From the NCBI RefSeq assembly GCF_000342005.1, contig NZ_AOHO01000045.1, positions 1 through 64,000 on the forward strand: 64,000 nucleotides of DNA, written 5' to 3'. Each line of letters begins with the position of its first letter. Position 1 is the first letter of the stretch. The notes under the pieces were generated by a model. The model had not been told where the DNA came from, did no database searches, and saw only the letters and a list, made by a program, of their open reading frames with translations. Made by a program: the position numbers and the translations under genes. Source of the stretch: Amycolatopsis decaplanina DSM 44594. GTDB lineage: Bacteria; Actinomycetota; Actinomycetes; Mycobacteriales; Pseudonocardiaceae. This document shows positions 18,327 through 27,572 of the stretch, piece by piece.

Positions 18327-19181
18327 GTGCGGCTGGCGGGCGGTCTGCTCATCGCGCTGGCGGTGGGCACCTCCGGAGCGGATTACTGGGTACTGCTCGC
18401 CGCCGTGGTCGCGGTCGTGCTCGCCGTCGCGGCCGAGGCAGTGCTGCCGCCGGTGGGAGACACCCGGCCCGAGCGGATCGCGGGCTCCGTTTCACGGCTG
18501 GGCCTGGTCCTGGTTTTCGCGGCGACGTTCGGGCAATACCTCTTCCCCTCGGCCCCGGGACTCGCCGCCGCGGTTTTCGTCGTCGTGGTCGCGGTCGCCG
18601 ACCTGGCCGGGGTCCGCCTCGGCGACTACGCCGCCCGCTGGGTCACCGGCCTGCTTCTGGCCGCGGCCGCGTCCCTGATCGCGATCTGTGTCGGCATCCC
18701 GCCCTTGGCGCAGTTCATCGCGCCGGATCCGCCGTCCGTACCCGGTCTCGGCCTCGCCGTGCTGGTGCTGCTGCCGTTCCTGCTGCCCCGCCGTCCCGGC
18801 GCGGGCCGCGCGGCCGCGGTGGGCGCGGTGGCCGTGGCGATCACCGCCGTCGCCCTCTACCAGCTGGGACCGATCCGGCTGGGGCTCTCGGCGACGTCGT
18901 TCCGTGAACTCCTCGCCGCGGCCGACGCGGTCTCGCTGCTGCCGGTGCTGACCGTGGTGGTCGCCGTGGCGACCGTGCCGGTCGCGGTGGACGCCTTCAC
19001 CGACGGCCGGGAGCGGCTTTCCCCGGAACGTCCGAAGGCGACACTCGCTTGTGGACTGATCGTGGCCGTCGCCGCGGCCTTCGCTGGGCCGGTCGTGGCC
19101 CTCGGGCTCGCGGGAGTGGGAACGCTCGCCGAACTGGTTCTGCGGGTCCGCGCCCGTCGGTACCGTGCAAGGCGTGCGTGA
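18327..19181 (+). CDS. Multi-pass membrane protein, hypothetical
   Basis: A 284-residue protein dominated by Ala/Val/Leu-rich segments, with about nine potential membrane helices and short charged loops. No family signature is recognised. The GTG at 18327 has AGGAAGGGAG directly upstream and is preferred to the GTG at 18306. It overlaps the DUF402 gene by eight bases, which suggests coupled translation. It is divergent from pepA. Confidence 0.7.
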   Translation: MRLAGGLLIALAVGTSGADYWVLLAAVVAVVLAVAAEAVLPPVGDTRPERIAGSVSRLGLVLVFAATFGQYLFPSAPGLAAAVFVVVVAVADLAGVRLGDYAARWVTGLLLAAAASLIAICVGIPPLAQFIAPDPPSVPGLGLAVLVLLPFLLPRRPGAGRAAAVGAVAVAITAVALYQLGPIRLGLSATSFRELLAAADAVSLLPVLTVVVAVATVPVAVDAFTDGRERLSPERPKATLACGLIVAVAAAFAGPVVALGLAGVGTLAELVLRVRARRYRARRA

Positions 19182-19800
19182 TCCTCTCTGGACCCCGGGC
19201 GACACGGTCGTCGAACGCTTCCTGCGACCGGACGGCTCGATCGGCCAGCATCACCCGCTGCGTGTCATCGCCGACGACGGCACCGTGCTGCTCGGCTGGC
19301 TGCCCGCGGACACCCCGATCGTCGGCAGCAGGCTCGCCGACGGGCGGCTCTTCCGTGAGGCGCCGCTCGAGGAGAGGTTCCGGGTGCCGAGGGTGCGGGT
19401 GGCCGACTTCTGGCGCGACACCTCGACGCTGCGCCGCATCGCCGACGACGAATGGTCGTCGGTCTGGTGGTTCTTCGACGCCGACGGCCACTTCCTGAAC
19501 TGGTACGTCAACCTCGAGGTCCCGCTGGGGCGCACGCGGTCGGGACCCGACCGGATCGACGGCATCCTCGACGTGGCCGTCGAGCCCGGCGGACGCTGGC
19601 AGTGGAAGGACGAGGACGAGGCCGAGGAGGCCGTCCTCGCCGGCCGCATCACCGCCGGTCAGCTCGAGCGACTGCGCGCCGAGGGCGAGCGGATCGGGGC
19701 GCTCGCGGACGCCGGGCGTTTCCCCTTCGACGGGACGTGGACCGACTTCCGGCCCGACCCGGACTGGCCCGCGCCCGGTCTGCCCGACGGGTTGCTCTAG
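19174..19800 (+). CDS. DUF402 domain protein
   Basis: A 208-residue protein with the DUF402 core: an SSVWWFFD strand, the NWYVNLEVPLGR motif, GPDRIDGILDV, and a C-terminal acidic helix region (WKDEDEAEEA). DUF402 includes nucleoside-di/triphosphatase and FAU-1-type RNA-related proteins, and the catalytic Asp-rich positions look kept. The GTG start overlaps the membrane protein gene. Its TAG stop overlaps the stop of the convergent gene at a shared CTAG. Function in this organism unknown. Confidence 0.82.
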   Translation: MRDPLWTPGDTVVERFLRPDGSIGQHHPLRVIADDGTVLLGWLPADTPIVGSRLADGRLFREAPLEERFRVPRVRVADFWRDTSTLRRIADDEWSSVWWFFDADGHFLNWYVNLEVPLGRTRSGPDRIDGILDVAVEPGGRWQWKDEDEAEEAVLAGRITAGQLERLRAEGERIGALADAGRFPFDGTWTDFRPDPDWPAPGLPDGLL

Positions 19801-20108
19801 CTCACCTGCAGAAGCAGGAGCAGCACCAGCACGACGTTGATCACCGTGAGGATGACAACCGATTTGGTGGACAGCTCGCGCGGGAACACCTTGCCGTGAA
19901 TGCTCTTCCACCAGAAGATGCCGAAGAAACCGGCGATCAGGCCGAGAAACGCGCCGAAGCCGCTGTCGAGCAGGGCCCACCCGTCCATCATCAGCACGCC
20001 GGTGCCGAAGGTGAGCAGCACGGCCGTCACGAACGTCTTCACGTCGGCCCCCGCGCCGGGGGTGGCGGGCTGGGCCGGGTGGGCGGGCTGCATCTGGTTG
20101 TACGTCAC
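19797..20108 (-). CDS. Small three-helix membrane protein
   Basis: A 103-residue protein with a Pro/Ala/Gln-rich N-terminus of about 25 residues followed by three hydrophobic segments ([17 protein letters not shown], then an [14 protein letters not shown] segment, then [18 protein letters not shown]). No domain is recognised with confidence. It shares the palindromic CTAG stop with the convergent DUF402 gene and is divergent from ilvE. Confidence 0.7.
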   Translation of the reverse strand: MTYNQMQPAHPAQPATPGAGADVKTFVTAVLLTFGTGVLMMDGWALLDSGFGAFLGLIAGFFGIFWWKSIHGKVFPRELSTKSVVILTVINVVLVLLLLLQVS

Positions 20109-20183
20109 GCCGCCATCCTAGGGGCGCGAGGTCTCTCGTGTTCGTCGCAACGGACAGTTCGAAGGCGGTAAAGATATGCGGAC

Positions 20184-20205
20184 GTCCGACTAACGTGGGT
20201 CCGAC
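20184..20205 (+). promoter_or_regulatory. Direct repeat upstream of ilvE
   Basis: GTCCGAC occurs at 20184-20190 and 20199-20205, 15 bases apart, 20 bases upstream of the ilvE start. The first copy overlaps the palindrome GGACGTCC. It may be a regulator site. No convincing -35/-10 pair could be assigned. Confidence 0.25.
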
Positions 20206-20224
20206 CAAGCGTTATCGTCTAACC

Positions 20225-21328
20225 ATGACGACCTCGACGCAGTTCACCCATCTCCCGCACCCGAGCCCCGCGAGCCCGGAACGCGTCGCGGACGTATTGG
20301 CCGCACCCGGTTTCGGGCTGCACTTCACCGATCACATGGTGACCGTGAAGTGGAGCGCCGAGAAGGGCTGGCACGACGCGACCGTCGGGCCGTACGCGCC
20401 GTTGACGCTCGACCCGGCGACTTCCGTGCTGCACTACGGCCAGGCGATCTTCGAGGGCCTCAAAGCCTACCGCCAGCCCGACGGCACGATCGCGGCGTTC
20501 CGGCCCGACGCGAACGCGATCCGGTTCCGCAACTCGGCCGAGCGCCTCGCCATGCCGCAGCTGCCGGTCGAGGTCTTCCTCGACTCGATCCGCGAGCTCC
20601 TCGCGGTCGACAGCCGTTGGGTCCCGACGAAGCCGGGCGAGTCGCTGTACCTGCGGCCGTTCATGATCTCCACCGAAGCCGGGCTCGGCGTCAACCGGCC
20701 CGCGAACGAGTACCTCTACGCGCTGATCGGCTCGCCCGCCGGCTCGTACTTCTCCGGCGGCGTCAAGCCGGTGAGCGTGTGGCTCTCGACCGAGTACGTG
20801 CGCGCCGTCCCCGGCGGCACCGGCGAGGCGAAGTGCGCGGGCAACTACGCGGCGTCCTTCGTCGCGCAGGCGCAGGCCGTGGAGAAGGGCTGCGACCAGG
20901 TCGTGTGGCTCGACGCGGTCGAGCGGCGCTGGGTCGAGGAGATGGGCGGGATGAACCTGTTCTTCGTCTTCGGCTCCGGTGACGAGGCCCGCGTCGTGAC
21001 CCCGGAACTGACCGGTTCGCTGCTGCCGGGCGTGACCCGCAAGTCGCTGCTGGAGCTGGCGAAGTCCTTCGGGCACCAGGTCGAGGAGCGGCGCATCTCC
21101 ACCGACGAGTGGGAGAAGGCGGCGGCTTCCGGCGAACTGACCGAGGTGTTCGCCTGCGGGACCGCGGCGGTCATCACGCCGGTCGGGCACGTGAAGCACG
21201 CGGGTGGCGAATTCTCCGTCGCGGGCGGGCGGCCGGGTGAGCTGACGATGAAGCTGCGCGAGGCGCTGACCGGGATCCAGGAAGGCACCAGGCCCGCTCC
21301 GGAAGGTTGGATGTACCCGCTGGGCTGA
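20225..21328 (+). CDS. ilvE: Branched-chain amino acid aminotransferase
   Basis: A 367-residue PLP-dependent class IV aminotransferase that carries out the last step of leucine, isoleucine and valine synthesis and the first step of their breakdown. The start is the ATG of [10 protein letters not shown]. Motifs are [14 protein letters not shown], the PLP lysine in [12 protein letters not shown], and [26 protein letters not shown] near the cofactor phosphate. Length matches the family. It stands alone, with two palindromes immediately after it and convergent cobT beyond. Confidence 0.95.
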   Translation: MTTSTQFTHLPHPSPASPERVADVLAAPGFGLHFTDHMVTVKWSAEKGWHDATVGPYAPLTLDPATSVLHYGQAIFEGLKAYRQPDGTIAAFRPDANAIRFRNSAERLAMPQLPVEVFLDSIRELLAVDSRWVPTKPGESLYLRPFMISTEAGLGVNRPANEYLYALIGSPAGSYFSGGVKPVSVWLSTEYVRAVPGGTGEAKCAGNYAASFVAQAQAVEKGCDQVVWLDAVERRWVEEMGGMNLFFVFGSGDEARVVTPELTGSLLPGVTRKSLLELAKSFGHQVEERRISTDEWEKAAASGELTEVFACGTAAVITPVGHVKHAGGEFSVAGGRPGELTMKLREALTGIQEGTRPAPEGWMYPLG

Positions 21329-21351
21329 GCCTTCGGCCCGGAAAGTCCGAC

Positions 21352-21410
21352 AAGTCCGTGAAGGCCTCCTTGAGGGACCCAGAGTCCCTCAAGGAGGCCT
21401 TCACGGACTT
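21352..21410. repeat. Palindrome, family B (copy 1)
   Basis: Two perfectly complementary 27-base arms, opening AAGTCCGTGAAGGCC, surround a five-base loop CCAGA. It lies between the convergent ilvE and cobT genes and is followed without a gap by a family E palindrome, making a double hairpin. The second copy is at 29349-29407. Confidence 0.85.
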
Positions 21411-21434
21411 CCGCATTTAGAAGACTAAATGCGG
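21411..21434. repeat. Perfect palindrome, family E (copy 2)
   Basis: The arms CCGCATTTAG and CTAAATGCGG are exact complements around AAGA. It sits directly between the family B hairpin and the cobT stop codon, 6 bases away, and may be part of a bidirectional terminator. Confidence 0.75.
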
Positions 21435-21439
21435 TGGGG

Positions 21440-22537
21440 TCAGGAAGGGGGTGCCTCGATCAGTGGCCCGCTCACCCCGGCCTGCTCGTGCGTGGCCATC
21501 TCCGCGAGCACCCGCGTCGCCATGAACACCAGCGGCAGCGCGGCGACCGCGCCCGTCCCCTCACCGAGGCGCACGTCCAGATCCAGGATCGGCTCCAGGT
21601 CGAGGTGCTCCAGCGCCAGCGCGTGCGCGGGTTCGCCGCCGCGCTGGCCGGCGGTCCACCACTGCCGCGCGCCCGGCACGAGTTCCTCGGCGACCAGCGC
21701 GGCCGCTGAGGCGACCAGGCCGTCCAGGATCACCGGCGTCTTCCGGAGCGAGGCCTGCGCGAGGAAGCCCGCCATCGCGGCGATGTCGGCGCCGGCGGCG
21801 GTGCGCAGCAGCGCGACCGGGTCGGCCAGCACGGTCCTCGCCCGACGCAGCGCGTCGCGGACCGCCGCGGCCTTGCGCATCCAGGCGTTGTCGTCGATCC
21901 CCGAACCGCGGCCGACGACGGCCACCGGTTCGCTGCCGGTCAGCGCCGCGACCAGGACCGAGGCCGGGGTGCTGTTCCCGATCCCGAGGTCGCCCGCGAT
22001 GAGCAGGTCGGCCCCGCCGTCGACCTCGGCGTCGGCGATCGCCCGGCCCGCGCGGACGGCGGCGCGCGCCTCGTCGTCGGTCAGCGCGTCCTCGACGTCG
22101 ATGGAGCCGGACCCGCGCCGCACCTTGAACTCGCCGATCGACCGCGTCGCGGGGGCGTCGCTGTCGACGGCCATGTCGACGACCCGGACGCTCGCGCCCG
22201 CCGAAGCCGCCAGGACGTTGATGGCCGCGCCACCGGTCAGCATGCTGCCGACGAGTTGCGCGGTGACTTCGCCCGGGTACGCCGAGACGCCCTTCGCGGC
22301 GACGCCGTGGTCCCCGGCGAACACCACGACCCGAGGCCGCGTGAACGGACGCGGCGGCGACTGGCCCTGGCAGGCCGCGACCCACACACCCAGTTCTTCG
22401 AGCCTGCCCAGCGAACCGGCCGGTTTGATCAGTTTCGAGTGCAGGGCGATCGCCGCCGAACGCGCGTGTTCATCAGGCTGCTCGACTTCGGCGAACTCGA
22501 GGATTTCGTCGTCCAACGCCTTGCCCCTTCGGATCAC
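21440..22537 (-). CDS. cobT: Nicotinate-nucleotide--dimethylbenzimidazole phosphoribosyltransferase
   Basis: A 365-residue enzyme that makes alpha-ribazole phosphate for the lower ligand of cobalamin. Recognisable blocks are [41 protein letters not shown], the [14 protein letters not shown] loop and [14 protein letters not shown]. The outer GTG at 22537 is reported. A TTG at 22516 has a better ribosome site (AAGGGG, 7-base gap) and would give 358 residues. The frame continues upstream antisense to ispD, but that part is not coding. cobS is not in the window. Confidence 0.92.
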   Translation of the reverse strand: MIRRGKALDDEILEFAEVEQPDEHARSAAIALHSKLIKPAGSLGRLEELGVWVAACQGQSPPRPFTRPRVVVFAGDHGVAAKGVSAYPGEVTAQLVGSMLTGGAAINVLAASAGASVRVVDMAVDSDAPATRSIGEFKVRRGSGSIDVEDALTDDEARAAVRAGRAIADAEVDGGADLLIAGDLGIGNSTPASVLVAALTGSEPVAVVGRGSGIDDNAWMRKAAAVRDALRRARTVLADPVALLRTAAGADIAAMAGFLAQASLRKTPVILDGLVASAAALVAEELVPGARQWWTAGQRGGEPAHALALEHLDLEPILDLDVRLGEGTGAVAALPLVFMATRVLAEMATHEQAGVSGPLIEAPPS

Positions 22538-22585
22538 TTTGGTGGCCGGGCCCAACCTACCCACCCGCCTGTGCCAGAGTTGCCT

Positions 22586-23278
22586 GTGGCTCAGACGAAG
22601 GCCGCCGGGGTGGTGCTCGCGAGCGGAGCGGGTACCCGGGTCGGCGCCAAGCTCAACAAGGTCTACCTGCCGGTGGCGGGCAAACGGGTCGTCGCGTGGT
22701 CGCTCGACGCCTTCGCCCGGGTGCCCGGAATCGACGTGCTCGTGCTGGTCATCCGGCCGCAGGACACCGAACTCGCGCGGGAGGTGCTCGCCGCGCGGCC
22801 GGGCGAGGTCGAACTCGTCCACGGCGGCGCGACGCGCCAGGGTTCGGAGCTGAACGCCTTGCGCCACTTGGCTTCCCGCATCAAGAGCGGCGAGATCGAC
22901 GCGGTACTGCTGCACGACGCGGCCCGTCCGCTCGTCACGCCGGAACTGATCGCGGACGTCCTCGCCGACACACGGCGCCACGGGGGAGCGGTGCCCGGGG
23001 TCGCGGCCGACGACATCGTGCGTGTCGACGGCGACACCGTTTCCGGCGCGCTGCCCGGTGCGATCAGGGTGCAGACACCGCAGGGTTTCCGCGCCGCCCC
23101 GTTGCTGGAGGCGTACGAAACGGCCGAGCGTGAGGGTTTCGTCGGCACGGACACGTCTTCGTGCATGGAAAGGTTCTCCGCGCTGCCGGTGCGGTGGGTT
23201 CCGGGCAGCGCGGAGAACCTCAAGATCACCTACCCGCACGACCTCGTTGTCGCCGAGCAGGTGATCGGCCGAGGTTAG
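22586..23278 (+). CDS. ispD: 2-C-methyl-D-erythritol 4-phosphate cytidylyltransferase
   Basis: A 230-residue nucleotidyltransferase of the MEP isoprenoid pathway. The CTP-binding loop is [20 protein letters not shown] at residues 10-29, and [11 protein letters not shown] and [18 protein letters not shown] are present. The usual proline before the loop lysine is asparagine here. The GTG start is set by the loop position, with AGAG upstream. ispF is not adjacent, unlike many actinobacteria. Divergent from cobT. Its stop overlaps the convergent hypothetical gene. Confidence 0.9.
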   Translation: MAQTKAAGVVLASGAGTRVGAKLNKVYLPVAGKRVVAWSLDAFARVPGIDVLVLVIRPQDTELAREVLAARPGEVELVHGGATRQGSELNALRHLASRIKSGEIDAVLLHDAARPLVTPELIADVLADTRRHGGAVPGVAADDIVRVDGDTVSGALPGAIRVQTPQGFRAAPLLEAYETAEREGFVGTDTSSCMERFSALPVRWVPGSAENLKITYPHDLVVAEQVIGRG

Positions 23279-23679
23279 GGATCTCCCTGGTCGGCCTTGG
23301 CCGGTATGGCGGGCAGGATGGTGACCGGACGGCGCGCTTCCATCGGGATCACGCAGTCCGGATGTGGTTGCAGCAGCTGGATCGGCGCGGCGGACTCGCC
23401 GGGAGCCGGGATGGTGAGCACGGCGCGCAGGGTCCAGTCGGCCGTGGAGTGGTACTGCCACGAGACGAGTGCCGGCCGGAAGACATCCGTGTCGGCGGCC
23501 GTGGCGACGCGGAAGGCGCTCGCCCGTTCCTCGCCGCGGAGGATGAGGACGTCGGCGCAGGTGTCCCACTGGAACACCGCGGCCCAGACCTCCGGTTCCT
23601 CCCGAGGGCCGAAGATGTAGACGACCCACCGGCGTCTTCGAAGCTCTTCGAGCAGTTCGTCGATGCTCAGATGGTTCAT
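23275..23679 (-). CDS. Hypothetical protein
   Basis: A 134-residue soluble protein beginning [20 protein letters not shown], with a central Trp-rich beta region ([33 protein letters not shown]). The ATG at 23679 is preferred because GGGGGG lies 6 bases upstream, although an in-frame ATG occurs four codons earlier. It overlaps the ispD stop by 4 bases and is divergent from the GntR gene, sharing the region with candidate GntR sites. No family recognised. Confidence 0.65.
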   Translation of the reverse strand: MNHLSIDELLEELRRRRWVVYIFGPREEPEVWAAVFQWDTCADVLILRGEERASAFRVATAADTDVFRPALVSWQYHSTADWTLRAVLTIPAPGESAAPIQLLQPHPDCVIPMEARRPVTILPAIPAKADQGDP

Positions 23680-23722
23680 CGAGCCCCCCAACGGGTTTCG
23701 GGAACTCTGCGGAGAGTAACAG

Positions 23723-23810
23723 GTGTACTAGAGCACAGTCCAGAATGTGTACTAGTACGTAATAATGGTGTGTGAGCAGGATCCTTGGTGCTCGCCCATT
23801 GGTGTGCTAG
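23723..23810. promoter_or_regulatory. Three copies of a GTGTRCTAG motif, candidate GntR operators
   Basis: GTGTACTAG at 23723-23731, GTGTACTAGTAC at 23747-23758 (containing the perfect palindrome GTACTAGTAC) and GTGTGCTAG at 23802-23810 lie between a divergent hypothetical gene and the GntR gene. HutC-type GntR proteins bind similar GT-N-TA-N-AC palindromes. The arrangement predicts autoregulation of the gntR-purC unit and possibly of the divergent gene. Confidence 0.6.
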
Positions 23811-23849
23811 AACGCTTGTGCGCACCGCGCGACCTTGTGAGGAGTCACC

Positions 23850-24599
23850 TTGCCCGCCGTCGATCGACCCGAACCGCCGTATCTCCAGATCGCGGGGAAC
23901 ATTCGCGACGACATCGTTTCGGGCAAGCTCAAGGAAGGCGACACGGTCCCGTCCGCGCGTGAGATCGCCAGGAACTGGAACGTCGCGATGGCGACGGCGA
24001 TGAAGGTGCTGTCGACGCTTCGCGCCGAAGGTCTGGTCCGCGCGGTACGCGGGGTCGGGACAGTGGTGCAGACCAGGTCGCTGCACCGCTCCGCGCACGA
24101 TCGGACGATCTCGATCGCGCGAACCGGCAAGGTCTATCCGCCGGGCCACTACGCGAAAATCCGCGAAGCCGGCCTCATGCCGGCGCCGGACAGGGTGGCG
24201 GGCGCGCTCGGAATCGATGAAGGCGCCCCGGTGATCCGGCGGCGACGGACCACGTACGCGAGCGAAGGCCGACCGGTGTCGACATCGGTCTCGTGGTTCG
24301 ACGGCGCTGTCGCGTCGAAAGCTCCTTTGCTGTTCGAGCCGGTGCGGATCGTCGAAGGCACGGTCAAATACGTGGCGGACCGGACAGACCGGGTTCTGAC
24401 CTCGACTCATTCTCAGCACGCCGCGGGGCTGGCGGGTGCCGAGGAGGCGACGGAACTCGGCGTGGCCGAAGGTTCGGCGATTCTGTTGAGTCGCAACAGG
24501 TTCTTGTCCGCCGAGGGTGACGTACTCGAGTACGGCGAATCGGCGGCCTTGCCGGACCACTGGATTTTCTACGAATACAACATCGAGGACGGGGAATGA
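23850..24599 (+). CDS. GntR family regulator with UTRA domain (HutC type)
   Basis: A 249-residue regulator. The N-terminal winged helix (YLQIAGNIRDDIVSGKLKEG, then VPSAREIARNWNVAMATAMKVLSTLRAEGLV) is followed by a UTRA ligand domain from about residue 90 to the end, with ARTGKVYPPGHYAKI and LLSRNRFLSAEGDVLEYGES motifs. A TTG start is used with GGAG 5 bases upstream. Its stop overlaps the purC start as ATGA, so purC translation is probably coupled. Ligand unknown; a purine intermediate or nucleotide is an inference from context. Confidence 0.88.
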   Translation: MPAVDRPEPPYLQIAGNIRDDIVSGKLKEGDTVPSAREIARNWNVAMATAMKVLSTLRAEGLVRAVRGVGTVVQTRSLHRSAHDRTISIARTGKVYPPGHYAKIREAGLMPAPDRVAGALGIDEGAPVIRRRRTTYASEGRPVSTSVSWFDGAVASKAPLLFEPVRIVEGTVKYVADRTDRVLTSTHSQHAAGLAGAEEATELGVAEGSAILLSRNRFLSAEGDVLEYGESAALPDHWIFYEYNIEDGE

Positions 24600-25447
24600 A
24601 GCACATTCACGCGGGTAAGGTCCGGGACCTTTACGAAATCGACGGCGACATTCTGCTCGTCGCGTCGGATCGCGTTTCGGTCTACGACGTCTCGCTGCCG
24701 ACCCCGATCCCGGACAAGGGCGCGCTGCTGAACCAGCTTTCCGCCTGGTGGTTCGAAAAGATGGCCGACGTGGTGCCGAACCACGTCGTTTCCACGACGG
24801 ACGTCCCCGCCGAATTCGCGGGCCGCGCCATGCGCTGCAAGCCGCTGAAGATGATCCAGGTCGAGTGCATCGCGCGCGGATATCTCACCGGTCTCGGAAT
24901 GCGCGAGTACCGGCGCGACGGCAAGGTCTCCGGTGTCGAACTGCCCGCCGGTCTCGTCGAGGCCGACAAGCTGCCCGAGCCGATCTTCACGCCCACCACG
25001 AAGATCTCCGACACCGGCCACGACGAGTTCATGACCTTCGCCGACGTCGTGAACGAGATCGGCCAGGAGACCGCGGACCGCATCCGTGACCTGACACTGG
25101 AGGTCTATACCAAGGGCGCGGAGCACGCGGCGAAGAACGGCATCATCATCGCCGACACCAAGCTCGAATTCGGTTTCGACGCCGACGGTGTGCTGACGCT
25201 CGGGGACGAGGTCCTCACGTCGGACTCGTCGCGTTTCTGGCCCGCCGACGAGTACGAGCCGGGCCGGACGCAGCACGCGTTCGACAAGCAGTTCGTCCGC
25301 GACTGGTCCACGACCACCGGCTGGGACAAGACGCCGCCCGGCCCGGCCATCCCGGACGAGATCGTCGAGGCGACCCGCAAGCGCTACACCGAGGTTTACG
25401 AGAGGATCACCGGGAAGACCTGGGTTCCCGGCGGTGGGCATGCCTGA
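24596..25447 (+). CDS. purC: Phosphoribosylaminoimidazole-succinocarboxamide synthase
   Basis: A 283-residue SAICAR synthetase of de novo purine synthesis that joins aspartate to CAIR with ATP. The N-terminal GKVRDLYEIDGDILLVASDRVSVYD block and the signatures LKMIQVECIARGYLTG and LEFGFDADG are typical of the bacterial-plus-yeast long form. It starts within the stop of the GntR gene. The downstream small gene overlaps its end by 8 bases. Confidence 0.95.
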   Translation: MKHIHAGKVRDLYEIDGDILLVASDRVSVYDVSLPTPIPDKGALLNQLSAWWFEKMADVVPNHVVSTTDVPAEFAGRAMRCKPLKMIQVECIARGYLTGLGMREYRRDGKVSGVELPAGLVEADKLPEPIFTPTTKISDTGHDEFMTFADVVNEIGQETADRIRDLTLEVYTKGAEHAAKNGIIIADTKLEFGFDADGVLTLGDEVLTSDSSRFWPADEYEPGRTQHAFDKQFVRDWSTTTGWDKTPPGPAIPDEIVEATRKRYTEVYERITGKTWVPGGGHA

Positions 25448-25667
25448 ACAGCAGGTCTACGACCCGTACCGGCTGATCGACGACGTCGAGGGCCTGCTGA
25501 TCCAGCGGGGCCACCGGCCGGAGCGGCTCGACGGCCGGACCGGTGACCGGGTCGCCGGCGCGAGCAGGTTGTTGCGGGGCTTGGGAATCGATCCCTTGCG
25601 CGCCCCTGGTGACGCCCTCGACCTCGACGGTCAGATCGCGTACCAGTCCCGTCTGCACGGAGACTGA
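25440..25667 (+). CDS. Small hypothetical protein
   Basis: A 75-residue protein beginning MPEQQVYDPYRLIDDVEGLL. The ATG at 25440 overlaps the purC end, and a GTG two codons earlier is also possible. It has an acidic, helical composition with RLDGRTGDRVAGASRLLRGLG in the middle and no membrane segment or cysteine. Codon third positions favour G/C. It ends exactly at a family E palindrome. Not recognised; coding status moderately supported. Confidence 0.5.
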   Translation: MPEQQVYDPYRLIDDVEGLLIQRGHRPERLDGRTGDRVAGASRLLRGLGIDPLRAPGDALDLDGQIAYQSRLHGD

Positions 25668-25722
25668 CGCAAGTAGGTGACTAATTGCGGGAAAAGCGCC
25701 CGCGATTAGTCACCTACTTGCG
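25668..25722. repeat. Long palindrome, family E (copy 3)
   Basis: The 24-base arms, opening CGCAAGTAGGTGACTAAT, pair with one mismatch around a 7-base loop. The element begins at the base after the small gene's TGA and ends 5 bases before the stop of the convergent aldo/keto reductase gene. The CTAATTGCGG core is shared with the two shorter family E copies. Confidence 0.8.
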
Positions 25723-25727
25723 AGGGA

Positions 25728-26717
25728 TCAGGGGGAGCGGGTGAGAGTGGGGTCGGTCTCGGCGACGCCGTCGAGGGCCTCGTCGATCGCGGCGAGCAGA
25801 TCCGCGTCCAGCTTCACGCCGGCCGCCTTTACGTTCTCGTGCACCTGCTCCGGCCGCGAGGCGCCGATGATCGCCGAGGCGACGTTCGGGTTCTGCAGCA
25901 CCCACGCCACGGACAGCTGGGCCATCGTCAGGCCCGCCTTGTCCGCGATCGGCCGCAGCCGCTGGACGCGCTCGAGGACGTCGTCGTTGAGGAAGCGGGC
26001 GACCATGTTGGCGCCGCCCTTCTCGTCGGTCGCGCGGGAGCCCTCGGGAAGCGGCTGACCGGGCTGATACTTCCCGGTCAGCACGCCCTGCGCGATCGGC
26101 GACCAGACGATCTGGCTGAGCCCCTCGCGTTCGGAAGCCGGGATGACCTGAGCCTCGATGACCCGCCACAGCGCGTTGTACTGCGGCTGGTTCGAGATGA
26201 GGGGCACCTTCAGCTCGCGTGCGATCGCCGCGCCCTGCGTGATCTGCTCGGCGGTCCACTCGGAGACGCCGACGTAGAGCACCTTGCCCTGGCGGACGAG
26301 GTCGGCGAAGGCGAGGAACGTCTCTTCGAGCGGGACGGTCCGGTCGAACCGGTGCGCCTGGTAGAGGTCGACGTAGTCGGTGCCGAGCCGCTTCAGCGAA
26401 GCGTTCGCCGACTCCATGATGTGCTTGCGGCCGAGGCCCTGGTCGTTGGGCCCCTTGGGGCCGGTCGGCCAGTAGACCTTGGTGAAGATCTCCAGGCTTT
26501 CGCGGCGCAGGCCCTTCAGGCCGCGGCCGAGCACCGATTCGGCGGCCGTGTTCGCGTAGACGTCGGCGGTGTCGAACGTGGTGATGCCGGCGTCGAGCGC
26601 CGCCTTGATGCAGGCCTGGGCCTGGTCCTCTTCCACCTGGGACCCGTGGGTGAGCCAGTTGCCGTACGAGATCTCACTGACATTGAGGCCGCTGCGGCCC
26701 AGTCGTCGAAACTCCAT
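25728..26717 (-). CDS. Aldo/keto reductase
   Basis: A 329-residue TIM-barrel oxidoreductase similar to the potassium-channel beta-subunit/YghZ branch. The catalytic tetrad is visible as Asp and Tyr in FDTADVYANT, Lys in FTKVYWP and His in YQAHRFD. The NADPH-binding SPIAQGVLTGKY and AIIGASRPEQV segments are present. No partner gene suggests a substrate. It is downstream of the DUF3043 gene on the same strand, with a hairpin between. Confidence 0.9.
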   Translation of the reverse strand: MEFRRLGRSGLNVSEISYGNWLTHGSQVEEDQAQACIKAALDAGITTFDTADVYANTAAESVLGRGLKGLRRESLEIFTKVYWPTGPKGPNDQGLGRKHIMESANASLKRLGTDYVDLYQAHRFDRTVPLEETFLAFADLVRQGKVLYVGVSEWTAEQITQGAAIARELKVPLISNQPQYNALWRVIEAQVIPASEREGLSQIVWSPIAQGVLTGKYQPGQPLPEGSRATDEKGGANMVARFLNDDVLERVQRLRPIADKAGLTMAQLSVAWVLQNPNVASAIIGASRPEQVHENVKAAGVKLDADLLAAIDEALDGVAETDPTLTRSP

Positions 26718-26731
26718 GGGCGCGACTCTAC

Positions 26732-26762
26732 CCCAGACCGTTAGGCTGGCTAACGACCTGGG
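26732..26762 (-). terminator. Hairpin between the DUF3043 and aldo/keto reductase genes
   Basis: The inner arms CGTTAG/CTAACG and outer arms CCCAG/CTGGG form an interrupted stem downstream of the DUF3043 stop. No T run is present, so it is a weak terminator candidate. Confidence 0.4.
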
Positions 26763-26772
26763 TTTCGCCTGC

Positions 26773-27429
26773 TCAGACCTTGTCGCCGGGGCTGACCCGC
26801 GGCTTGGGGACCCGCAGTTTGCGGATCTGGCTCGCCCGGATGAAGGAGTACCAGCCGACGGAGGTGCCCTTGATCGTCTCGTTCGGGAACTTCAGGCGGA
26901 CCATCTTCGCGATCCGGCGGCCGCTGAGCACACCCTCGACGATCATGCCGAGCAGCATCACGGTGCACAGCAGCGTCGCGTACCGCTGGACCTCCGGGTA
27001 CGGCAGGATCAGCGCGACGAACACCAGGATCGCCAGCGGCATGAACAGGCCGAGCAGGTTGCGCCGCGAGTCGACCAGGTCGCGGATGTAGGCCTTGACC
27101 GGGCCGCGGTCACGGGGGAGCAGGTACTTGTCCTCGCCCGCCATCATCCGCTCACGGCGTTCCTTGGCGGCGTTGCGCTGCTTCTGCTTGTACTCCGGGT
27201 CGGCCTTCGCGGACTTGCGGAGCTCCTTGTTGCGCTTCATCGCCTCACGCATGGTGGTCGGCGGGGGCGCCACCGGGCCGCGGCGCTTGGCCTCGGCCTC
27301 ACGCCGCTTCGGCGTGGCCTTGCCCTTCCCCGGCGTATACGCCTTGGCCTGGACCTCGACGGCCTGGGTGTCGGGCGTCTCGGTGTCCGTCGTGGCGGAG
27401 TCTGTGGTGCTACGGCGCAGGAACCTCAC
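26773..27429 (-). CDS. DUF3043 membrane protein
   Basis: A 218-residue protein with a long basic N-terminus (KGKATPKRREAEAKRRGP, then EYKQKQRNAAKERRERMM), followed by two to three membrane helices (LFMPLAILVFVALILPYP and TLLCTVMLLGMIVEGVL) and a basic tail. This is the architecture of actinobacterial DUF3043 (Rv2206-like) proteins. It is divergent from the HesB gene, as remembered from M. tuberculosis. Function unknown. Confidence 0.82.
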   Translation of the reverse strand: MRFLRRSTTDSATTDTETPDTQAVEVQAKAYTPGKGKATPKRREAEAKRRGPVAPPPTTMREAMKRNKELRKSAKADPEYKQKQRNAAKERRERMMAGEDKYLLPRDRGPVKAYIRDLVDSRRNLLGLFMPLAILVFVALILPYPEVQRYATLLCTVMLLGMIVEGVLSGRRIAKMVRLKFPNETIKGTSVGWYSFIRASQIRKLRVPKPRVSPGDKV

Positions 27430-27572
27430 CTCACCAGGGTAGTTGCAGGCGTCACGGTGCCACGCACCAGGCCGAGCGATATGTCACCATGGAGGGGAAC
27501 AGATCGGGACTCCGACGTGTTGGACCATATGCAAGACGAGTACCCGCAGCGAGTTCGACCAGAGGGAGAACC

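Noticed and set aside
22538..23629. Upstream extension of cobT by about 360 codons, which would make an N-terminal fusion
   Set aside because: The extension is antisense to ispD, has low-complexity shadow composition, and CobT homologues begin close to the proposed start.
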